The translations under genes and the position numbers were made by a program. A stretch of DNA of 5,734 nucleotides from Planctomycetota bacterium (GTDB lineage: Bacteria > Planctomycetota > Phycisphaerae > WQYP01): positions 1-5,734 of the forward strand of contig JAJXZA010000009.1 in assembly GCA_021780285.1 (NCBI GenBank), given 5' to 3'. The notes under the pieces are model-generated. The model saw only the letters and a list, made by a program, of their open reading frames with translations. It was not told the origin of the DNA and ran no database searches. Shown piece after piece: positions 1 through 5,084 of this stretch (its first letter is position 1; the number at the start of each line of letters is the position of its first letter).

Positions 1-1159
1 CTGCAACCTTTTTGTGCTTCATCGCCTTTACCTGTGCTGAACCGCCCACGCGGCTCACGGAGATACCCACGTTTACGGCGGGCCGCACGCCCGCGTAAAA
101 CAGGTCTGGCTCCAGATATATCTGCCCATCCGTGATGCTGATAACGTTGGTTGGAATATAGGCCGAGACTTCGCCTTCCTGTGTCTCAATAACCGGCAGG
201 GCCGTTAACGATCCGCCGCCATTTTCCTTGGAGAGCTTGCAGGCACGCTCAAGAAGACGGCTGTGCAGGTAGAAAACGTCTCCAGGATACGCCTCGCGGC
301 CCGGTGGACGCCGCAACAGCAGCGATAGCTGGCGGTATGCCTGCGCCTGCTTGGATAAATCATCGTATACGCAAAGAGTGGCCTTGCCCTGCCACATAAA
401 ATATTCGGCCATAGCGCAGCCCGAATAAGGGGCAATATACTGCAGCGGAGCGGCATCCGAAGCACCAGCGTTGACGACAATGGTGTAATCCATCGCGCCG
501 GCACGCTTGAGCATGTCAACCACGCCAGCCACAGTAGATTCCTTTTGACCGATGGCCACATACACGCAAATAACTTCATCCGGCGTTCCGAAAAATTTCT
601 TTTGATTGATGATGGTGTCAATGGCAATGGCGGTTTTGCCGGTTTTACGATCACCAATGATCAGTTCCCGCTGACCACGACCAATCGGAATCATCGTATC
701 AATGGCCTTGATACCCGTTTGCAGCGGCTCTTTCACTGGCTGACGATCCGCAATACCGGGGGCAATGATGTCCACCTTGCGGGTTTCGGTCGCCTGAATT
801 GGCGGGCCGCCGTCAATGGCCTGCCCAAGCGGGTTAACAACGCGGCCCAGAAGCTGCCGCCCTACCGGCACCGAAAGTAACTGCCCGGTAGACCGCACCA
901 AATCACCTTCTTTGATCTGGAAATAGTCTCCGAGCACAACGGCTCCGACGGTTTCTTCCTCAAGGTTAAACACCTGACCGTAGATATTATTTGGAAACAA
1001 GAGCATCTCGCCGGCCATTGCATTCTTCAAGCCATAGATGTGCGCAATACCATCGCCTACTTCAATAACCTTGCCAACCTGTGCGGTTTCCAGTTTACCG
1101 TCGAAACTCGATATCTCGCGTTCCAAAATTGCGGCAATTTCATCAACCTTAAACTTCAT
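1..1159 (-). CDS. atpA: F1 ATP synthase subunit alpha (3' end missing)
   Basis: This is the alpha subunit of the F1 head, which alternates with beta in the catalytic hexamer and carries the non-catalytic nucleotide sites. The window holds 386 codons. Alpha is usually about 500-510 residues, so roughly 120 C-terminal residues lie beyond the left edge. The start is the ATG at 1157-1159, with a good ribosome binding site (GAGGTG) five bases upstream. Visible landmarks are the N-terminal beta-barrel region (about 25-95), the P-loop GDRKTGKT (169-176), the Walker B stretch VYDDLSK (264-270), the signature PPGREAYPGDVFYLHSRLLE (285-304), and VGISVSRVGG (364-373). Arg370 in the last motif is the arginine finger reaching into the catalytic site on beta. 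The P-loop has Lys where E. coli has Gln, a variant I recall from actinobacterial alpha subunits. No internal stop or frameshift is seen. The gene follows atpH by 88 bases. Identification is certain. Confidence 0.98.
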   Translation of the reverse strand, partial: MKFKVDEIAAILEREISSFDGKLETAQVGKVIEVGDGIAHIYGLKNAMAGEMLLFPNNIYGQVFNLEEETVGAVVLGDYFQIKEGDLVRSTGQLLSVPVGRQLLGRVVNPLGQAIDGGPPIQATETRKVDIIAPGIADRQPVKEPLQTGIKAIDTMIPIGRGQRELIIGDRKTGKTAIAIDTIINQKKFFGTPDEVICVYVAIGQKESTVAGVVDMLKRAGAMDYTIVVNAGASDAAPLQYIAPYSGCAMAEYFMWQGKATLCVYDDLSKQAQAYRQLSLLLRRPPGREAYPGDVFYLHSRLLERACKLSKENGGGSLTALPVIETQEGEVSAYIPTNVISITDGQIYLEPDLFYAGVRPAVNVGISVSRVGGSAQVKAMKHKKVA

Positions 1160-1164
1160 TATGT

Positions 1165-1170
1165 CACCTC
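1165..1170 (-). promoter_or_regulatory. Ribosome binding site of atpA
   Basis: The minus strand reads GAGGTG here, five bases before the atpA ATG. It fixes the atpA start and is one of the two clearest Shine-Dalgarno sequences in the window. Confidence 0.75.
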
Positions 1171-1209
1171 AACAACATCTAAAATAAGCCATTTGTACCG
1201 ATGGCAGAC

Positions 1210-1229
1210 GGCGCTTTCAATAGAGCGCC
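1210..1229 (-). other. RNA hairpin in the atpH-atpA spacer
   Basis: On the transcript, GGCGCT pairs perfectly with AGCGCC (six base pairs, mostly G-C) around an eight-base loop, CTATTGAA. It lies in the 88-base gap between the atpH stop and the atpA start. No U-run follows it, so it is not a Rho-independent terminator. It could mark an mRNA processing or stability boundary, but that role is inferred. Confidence 0.45.
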
Positions 1230-1247
1230 CGACGCCGCAGCGGACAA

Positions 1248-1853
1248 CTACACCATCATGCGGGCCGAAGCCGCCCGAACATTCAACGCAACCTGACGCT
1301 CCAATCCCAAACGCATCGTATCGAGTTGCGTGCGGACAGAGCCATCCACAAGCGCATCGCCCACCTTTATCTGCACACCGCCGATCAGCAGAGGATTGCA
1401 CGATACCGTCAACACCACAGGCCGCTGCAGCTTGGCTCCAATAGCGCCGGCAAGGCGCTGACGAACCGCATCGTCCAGCGGTTCGGCTGTGATAACGTCA
1501 ACCGCAACTTCTCCACTCTGTTCGGATAGCACCCTGCCAAAGCTCTCCAAAAGGCTCGGCACAAGCTCCAGCCGATCACGTCGGGCCATCGCCTTGAGTG
1601 TCCGCCAGGTAAGCTCGTTTAACTGTGGAGCCAGCAACTTCTCCAAAACGGCCATTTTTTCTTCAGAGCCAACGGTTACGGCTTCAAAAAAGACCCGCGT
1701 TCGAGGCGACAATCTCAGCAGTTCGCTCAATGCTTCAATGTCGCCCTTAACGGCGTCCAATGCTCCTGCCTTGCGGGCGGCGTCAATCATCGCCTCCGCA
1801 TAAACACGGCATATCGCCAAGGAGTCTAAAAGTTCATATGAAGCCATAATCAC
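1248..1853 (-). CDS. atpH: F1Fo ATP synthase subunit delta
   Basis: Subunit delta (OSCP-type) sits on top of F1 and joins it to the peripheral stalk made by subunit b. The 201-residue product has the family layout: an alpha-helical N-terminal domain (about 8-110, starting with YELLDSLAICRVYAEAM) that binds the alpha N-termini, and a C-terminal domain containing the signature GGVQIKVGDALVDGSVRTQL (158-177). Typical bacterial delta has about 175-185 residues. The excess is mostly at the C-terminus, where some 20 residues follow the signature. The first codon is GTG at 1851-1853. An in-frame ATG two codons later (1845-1847, giving 199 residues) is an equally good start. The nearest purine-rich site, AAGGAAG (1874-1880), is about 20 bases from the GTG, which is too far to decide. 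The gene lies 36 bases after atpF and 88 before atpA. Confidence 0.96.
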   Translation of the reverse strand: MIMASYELLDSLAICRVYAEAMIDAARKAGALDAVKGDIEALSELLRLSPRTRVFFEAVTVGSEEKMAVLEKLLAPQLNELTWRTLKAMARRDRLELVPSLLESFGRVLSEQSGEVAVDVITAEPLDDAVRQRLAGAIGAKLQRPVVLTVSCNPLLIGGVQIKVGDALVDGSVRTQLDTMRLGLERQVALNVRAASARMMV

Positions 1854-1889
1854 GCGCCAGGCTCTTAACCCGACTTCCTTTTGTGGCAG

Positions 1890-2531
1890 CTACCGTCCGG
1901 TGGCCCCGTTCAATTCGCCCAGCGATTCCTGAAGTAAGCGATCGCGATCTATCGGGCCTATCTCACGCCGCAGAATCTTACCGGCAATCGCTACGCTTAA
2001 GTCGGCGGTTCTACCGGCAATATCCATAAGGGCCTGATCCCGGGCTGATTCAATATCTTTTATCGCCTGATCTTTAATGCCCTGAGCTTCGGTCTCGGCT
2101 TTGCGGCGGATCATGTCCGCCACGCGGACAGCTTCCGTCTTGGCCTGAGTCAATTGTTCGGCGGCCTGTCGCTGCACTTCGGCAATTTTTTCTTCAAGTT
2201 GCTTCCGCGTCTGGTCTACACGGGCTTGGGCATCGGCGGCGGCCTGCACACTCTCGCGAATAGCCTGCTCGCGTTGCTTTAACCCCTGCAACAGGGGACG
2301 CCAAGCGAACTTGCCCAGCACCGTCAGCAAAATAATAAAAATGACCAGCGTAAAAAACGCCATACCGGGATCTATAGAAAGCAGGCCCCCGGCACCACCA
2401 CCGCCGCCCGACGGCGCCGCATGAGCGACAGCCGGAGCGGCCAGCGCCAGCACCACCGCTGCAATCTGAACCCAGCAACTCGGCGACGCCACCCTGCGGT
2501 TCGCGCGATTTACCTGCAACATCATAGTCAT
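1890..2531 (-). CDS. atpF: Fo ATP synthase subunit b, with N-terminal signal sequence
   Basis: Subunit b is the membrane-anchored peripheral stalk that holds F1 against the turning rotor. The product has 213 residues from the ATG at 2529-2531. Other possible starts are ATGs at 2525 and 2522 and a TTG at 2555, whose AGGAG site abuts it and is therefore too close. In order: a basic N-terminus with RANRR, a hydrophobic stretch IAAVVLALAAPAV (23-35), a small-residue site AHAA (36-39) resembling a signal peptidase I cleavage site, a Gly-rich linker (42-49), the usual b membrane helix MAFFTLVIFIILLTVL (57-72), the conserved KFAWRPLL turn (74-81), and a long charged helix to about residue 180 that would form the coiled-coil stalk. 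E. coli b has 156 residues and no cleavable leader. The excess here is mainly N-terminal. Only one b-type gene is present and no b-prime is seen. Confidence 0.95.
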   Translation of the reverse strand: MTMMLQVNRANRRVASPSCWVQIAAVVLALAAPAVAHAAPSGGGGGAGGLLSIDPGMAFFTLVIFIILLTVLGKFAWRPLLQGLKQREQAIRESVQAAADAQARVDQTRKQLEEKIAEVQRQAAEQLTQAKTEAVRVADMIRRKAETEAQGIKDQAIKDIESARDQALMDIAGRTADLSVAIAGKILRREIGPIDRDRLLQESLGELNGATGR

Positions 2532-2545
2532 GGCTGATCCACCAT
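2528..2545 (-). other. Candidate five-codon leader ORF coupled to atpF
   Basis: A minus-strand ATG at 2543-2545 opens the reading frame MVDQP followed by TGA. The stop overlaps the proposed atpF start as ATGA. An AGGAG ribosome binding site (2556-2560) lies ten bases upstream of this ATG but 24 bases from the atpF ATG. Ribosomes may therefore load on the leader and restart at atpF. This is visible in the sequence, but its function is inferred and a chance arrangement is possible. Confidence 0.3.
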
Positions 2546-2569
2546 TTCCGAACAACTCCTGTTCATGAG

Positions 2570-2593
2570 ACTGCGAAAAGCTTTCGTCGCAGT
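2570..2593 (-). other. RNA hairpin just after the atpE stop
   Basis: The transcript reads ACTGCGA, a ten-base loop, then TCGCAGT, giving a perfect seven-base-pair stem that begins two bases after the atpE stop codon. No U-run follows, so it is not a simple terminator. A stem here could protect the 3' end of an atpE segment or mark a processing site. That role is inferred. Confidence 0.5.
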
Positions 2594-2594
2594 T

Positions 2595-2912
2595 TTAGAA
2601 CGCACCGTTGCGAACCAGCACAATCATGACCAGCACCAGCAGCAGGAAGGTAAAACCTTCGATAATGGCGGCCGCCAGAAAGAACTGAACGCGAATGGTG
2701 GTGATCAACTCCGGCTGCCGGGCTGTGGCTTCGCACATGCTGCCGCCAATCGAACCTACACCCGCACCGGCGCCGCCCACACCGGCACCGCCGCCAATAA
2801 GCGCACCGGCGATTTTGACTGCCGCCGCCATACCTGCGGCGCTTGCCGCCGGGGCTGCTGCCGCAACCTGATGAGCCATCTGCGTGGCCGCGGTTTGTGT
2901 TGTTGTATCCAT
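2595..2912 (-). CDS. atpE: Fo ATP synthase subunit c (rotor ring)
   Basis: Subunit c forms the membrane rotor ring that carries ions past subunit a. The product is a 105-residue double-helix hairpin, longer than the usual 70-90 because of an Ala-rich N-terminal extension of about 25 residues (for example AAAAPAASAAG, 17-27). Helix 1 is unusually glycine-rich (about 29-60). The polar loop ARQPE (64-68) is canonical. Helix 2 carries the ion-binding Glu85, exactly 20 residues after the loop Arg, as in E. coli (Arg41 to Asp61). Sodium-type rings have a Gln in helix 1 and Ser/Thr and Tyr after the Glu. Here those positions are Val, Gly and a hydrophobic residue, so proton coupling is predicted. 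The ATG at 2910-2912 is chosen because AAGGAG lies seven bases upstream. The frame stays open further upstream (to 3002), but that stretch looks like spacer. Confidence 0.97.
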   Translation of the reverse strand: MDTTTQTAATQMAHQVAAAAPAASAAGMAAAVKIAGALIGGGAGVGGAGAGVGSIGGSMCEATARQPELITTIRVQFFLAAAIIEGFTFLLLVLVMIVLVRNGAF

Positions 2913-2919
2913 GTGTTTA

Positions 2920-2932
2920 CTCCTTAAAAAAA
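2920..2932 (-). promoter_or_regulatory. Strong U-rich ribosome binding region of atpE
   Basis: The transcript carries seven consecutive U residues (2926-2932) followed directly by AAGGAG (2920-2925), seven bases before the atpE ATG. This is the best Shine-Dalgarno match in the window. U-rich sequence upstream of the E. coli atpE ribosome binding site is known to enhance its translation. A similar role here is inferred, and it fits the high copy number of subunit c. Confidence 0.75.
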
Positions 2933-2947
2933 TGTTCCATGAGAACA
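2933..2947 (-). other. Small RNA hairpin followed by a U-run, upstream of atpE
   Basis: The transcript reads TGTTC-TCATG-GAACA, a five-base-pair stem with a five-base loop, followed immediately by seven U residues. The shape resembles a weak intrinsic terminator. With so short a stem and only two G-C pairs, strong termination is unlikely. Partial attenuation, an RNA 5' boundary, or chance are all possible. Confidence 0.35.
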
Positions 2948-3005
2948 ATCCATCGCCATCAAAGGCCGACAACACCGCCGGCTTCGGCTCGCCTGTTTTC
3001 AAGGC

Positions 3006-4025
3006 TTAATGGTCCCGTATAACCGCCTCGGCAATGTAAGCCGCACTCAGCAGCGTAAAGATAAACGCCTGGAGAAAAGCCTCCAGCAGGTGCAGCGATT
3101 CAAAAGCGGTTCCAAACAGCACCACCGGAATACCGATAAGGCTGCGGGCCACGTAGCCGGCAGCCAAAAATATCATGCTTACAAAAACCGCGATCACCAG
3201 CGGCCCCGACATCATTACGGCGAACAAACGCATGGTCAGCGAAAGCGGCTTAACCAGCGTGCTAAGCAATTCAAGAACAAAGAAAATCGGCCCCAGAAGC
3301 CACGGCAGGGGCACCGTGGGCACCATTCCCTTGAAGTAGATGAATATCCCTACCGGCAGTGCCAGAGGCCACGCCAAGGGTTTAGGAGCTACCTCGCAGG
3401 CGATCCGGTCATCAGGCGCACCGCTATTTTTAGCAGCGACGTGACGCCCCTCGCCCAAGGGATGCTCATCCATACCTTGACGCTTCGCATGGCGGGCGAT
3501 GCGAATGTGCTCAAGCACGCCTGTCACATGCACCGTAAGGAACGTACAAATCGCCAGGCAGGCAGTCACCGTAACGTTGCCCGTCGGTCCGCCCCAGAAC
3601 TCCGGAATAGTCAAATTCGTATAATGATTGACCATCTGAATCACCTCATTTACCGGCAGCATGCCCATGAGGTTGCACAGAAGAATAAAAAAGAAGCAGG
3701 TCCACAGGTAGGGAGTAAAAGTCTCCGCCCAGGGACCCAGCATTGGATCAAAAATTTCGCGACGGAGAAAGTCGAGCATCGCTTCAAGCATATTAAAAAT
3801 GCCTGTCGGCACCGGGTTGCGCTTCATGCGGATAGCCATGGCCGGAAAGATGATCAGCATCAGCACACCGGCGATAATGATCATCAGCGATTGATTGGTG
3901 AGATAAACCGGGAAGCCGAACGCATGAAACAACGGCTTATGAATCAGGCGATGGCCCACCACGCCGCTTAACACATCCGCGTCAGCGAGATTCATGAATG
4001 GCGCCGCTGTAAAAAGCGAAATCAT
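3006..4025 (-). CDS. atpB: Fo ATP synthase subunit a (proton channel)
   Basis: Subunit a is the membrane stator that provides the two ion half-channels next to the c-ring. The 339-residue product has several hydrophobic helices, including SLMIIIAGVLMLIIFP (46-61), YLWTCFFFILLCNLMGMLP (106-124), LGPIFFVLELLSTL (244-257) and a C-terminal helix with FLQAFIFTLL (317-326). The essential Arg is Arg266 in KPLSLTMRLF (259-268). Glu252, Gln319 and His312 match E. coli Glu196, Gln252 and His245. Val270 and Pro275 fall where E. coli has Asn214 and Glu219. Residues about 172-218 form an enlarged polar loop. The ATG at 4023-4025 is chosen because the frame upstream of it, though open to 4262, overlaps the preceding gene and is Arg/Pro/Trp-rich and unlike subunit a. 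No clear Shine-Dalgarno precedes it, and the ATG at 3993-3995 is a less likely alternative. Confidence 0.97.
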   Translation of the reverse strand: MISLFTAAPFMNLADADVLSGVVGHRLIHKPLFHAFGFPVYLTNQSLMIIIAGVLMLIIFPAMAIRMKRNPVPTGIFNMLEAMLDFLRREIFDPMLGPWAETFTPYLWTCFFFILLCNLMGMLPVNEVIQMVNHYTNLTIPEFWGGPTGNVTVTACLAICTFLTVHVTGVLEHIRIARHAKRQGMDEHPLGEGRHVAAKNSGAPDDRIACEVAPKPLAWPLALPVGIFIYFKGMVPTVPLPWLLGPIFFVLELLSTLVKPLSLTMRLFAVMMSGPLVIAVFVSMIFLAAGYVARSLIGIPVVLFGTAFESLHLLEAFLQAFIFTLLSAAYIAEAVIRDH

Positions 4026-4036
4026 AAATTTTGCAT
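4022..4036 (-). other. Candidate four-codon leader ORF overlapping the atpB start
   Basis: A minus-strand ATG at 4034-4036 opens MQNL followed by TGA. The stop overlaps the atpB start as ATGA, the same layout as at atpF. The only purine stretch before it, GGGA, is very close and weak. The same frame is open back to 4129 without an ATG. Support is low. Confidence 0.18.
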
Positions 4037-4107
4037 TGTCCCAACGTTGTTGCCCGCAGGCCCACCGCCCGCCAGAGCAGTGCCGCCGATCAGCAGGGCC
4101 AAGTCTT

Positions 4108-4623
4108 TTAACCCATCCGGGCGCCGGCGTCAACCACAGGCGCCGAAGCAGCCAACCTGCCGACTCCATATCCCCGCCGCAGGGCAGCCTGTTTAATAGC
4201 CCAGGATTCGGCCAGCGTCTCGGCCAGCAGCATCGCGAGGTAAAAACCCGACATCCAGGCAATCAGCGCAGTTCTATGCACCGACTGCGGCCCGACAAAT
4301 ACCACCACCGAGGCACCGATCACAACCCCCAGCAGCCGCGCCATGTTGGCAAACATGGCACACCTAAGCAGCAGCGAAACTTCCTGCTGTATAAGCAGAA
4401 TCATCGGAGCCACCGCAATCAATCCGATTCCAAGGCAAATCGCTGCGGCAAGCAACATCTCCCGCCATCCTGTCGTCCGGCCAACAAGTGCGAGCGAAGC
4501 CTTCCCCACGATGCAAGCCAGCACGATCGCCAGCGCCGGAGAAAACGCGAGCGTCAACCTGACATGGCCCGTACCGGCGGCCGATGAGCCGGTGGCAGAG
4601 TTTATTAGTGGGACGTCGCTCAT
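4108..4623 (-). CDS. AtpI-like four-helix membrane protein, copy 2
   Basis: This 171-residue integral membrane protein sits between atpZ and atpB, the usual place of atpI. AtpI is an accessory Fo protein proposed to help c-ring assembly or Mg2+ supply. Four hydrophobic segments are visible: about 22-48, 57-79 (with GLIAVAPMILLI), 97-111 and 120-140. This matches AtpI topology, and the GL....P pattern in segment 2 recalls E. coli AtpI (UncI). It aligns without gaps to the first gene of the operon (residues 22-145 here against 18-141 there, 38 of 124 identical by hand count), sharing LLRCA (85-89), the FY pair (127-128), Glu135 and Trp141. The C-terminal tail is hydrophilic. The start is uncertain: the ATG at 4621-4623 is used here, but a GTG at 4639-4641, six bases after the atpZ stop, would add six residues. 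Membership of the AtpI family is inferred from position, topology and faint motifs. Confidence 0.8.
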   Translation of the reverse strand: MSDVPLINSATGSSAAGTGHVRLTLAFSPALAIVLACIVGKASLALVGRTTGWREMLLAAAICLGIGLIAVAPMILLIQQEVSLLLRCAMFANMARLLGVVIGASVVVFVGPQSVHRTALIAWMSGFYLAMLLAETLAESWAIKQAALRRGYGVGRLAASAPVVDAGARMG

Positions 4624-4647
4624 AGTGTCTGTGTATGCCACCTAATA

Positions 4648-5040
4648 TTACTTCTGTTTATTCTTCCGCAGGATGGATTTAATCTGCAGATACATTTCCC
4701 CAACGAACGCCATGAGCACAGCCACTATGGTGGCTATGCCGCCAAAACCATACCGGTCATCCAACCAGTGTCCCACAAGGCCGAAAATAAGGATGACACC
4801 AAAAAATTCCACGCCCATTGCGGCAAAACGCGCGAAGCTGGCCATAGAGCTTGCGTTCTGCTCGGCACTCATGCCCGAGGGCCTTTCCAGTCGCCGACTG
4901 GCGTGATCATCTAAACGATCCAGTGCCTCCGAAGCTCCGCCGCTTAAATTGCGATCTTCCGCTGCAGAGCCACCATGAGCTAGGTCGCCTGAATTTTGCA
5001 GGCCACTTTCAGGGTCCGATTCGGGCTGCTTGTGGACCAT
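4648..5040 (-). CDS. atpZ: AtpZ-family F1Fo accessory protein
   Basis: AtpZ proteins are small two-helix membrane proteins often encoded at the head of atp operons. Together with AtpI they have been linked to ATP synthase assembly and Mg2+/Ca2+ handling, and their exact role is not settled. The 130-residue product has a hydrophilic, acidic N-terminal region of about 65 residues and then the typical AtpZ core: FARFAAMGVEFFGVILIFGL (69-88), the conserved turn GHWLDDRYG (90-98), and a second helix IATIVAVLMAFVGEMYLQI (102-120) ending in a basic tail, LRKNKQK. AtpZ proteins are usually 70-100 residues, so the N-terminal region is long. The ATG at 5038-5040 has only a weak GGCGG upstream. An internal ATG at residue 57 would give a core-length protein of 74 residues but would discard an open, in-frame region. 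The gene lies 44 bases after copy 1 and directly before copy 2 of the AtpI-like pair. Confidence 0.85.
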   Translation of the reverse strand: MVHKQPESDPESGLQNSGDLAHGGSAAEDRNLSGGASEALDRLDDHASRRLERPSGMSAEQNASSMASFARFAAMGVEFFGVILIFGLVGHWLDDRYGFGGIATIVAVLMAFVGEMYLQIKSILRKNKQK

Positions 5041-5084
5041 AAGTTAACCGCCATCAAAGATTGTAGTATTTTTCACAAAGTCCG

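Noticed and set aside
634..657. Lys in the alpha subunit P-loop (GDRKTGKT instead of GDRQTGKT)
   Set aside because: I recall the same variant from other bacterial alpha subunits, and the key Lys and Thr are intact, so it is not unusual enough to report.
2933..2947. Hairpin plus U-run before atpE as a true intrinsic terminator
   Set aside because: The stem is only five base pairs with two G-C pairs, and the downstream essential genes have no other visible promoter. It is kept only as a possible weak attenuator or boundary.
2913..3002. Upstream extension of the atpE frame to 3002
   Set aside because: The AAGGAG site seven bases before the ATG at 2912 fixes the start, and the upstream 30 codons cross the hairpin and U-run.
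3009..3971. Long plus-strand ORF of 320 codons opposite atpB
   Set aside because: Its product is rich in Arg, His, Gln and Lys with no recognisable domain. It is the antisense shadow of atpB.
4026..4262. Upstream extension of the atpB reading frame to 4262
   Set aside because: It overlaps the AtpI-like copy 2 and encodes an Arg/Pro/Trp/Cys-rich stretch unlike any subunit a N-terminus. The ATG at 4025 gives a normal start.
2954..5060. Shared 11-mer CTTTGATGGCG on the minus strand upstream of both atpE and atpZ
   Set aside because: A few repeated 11-mers are expected by chance in a window of this size, and the flanks do not match.
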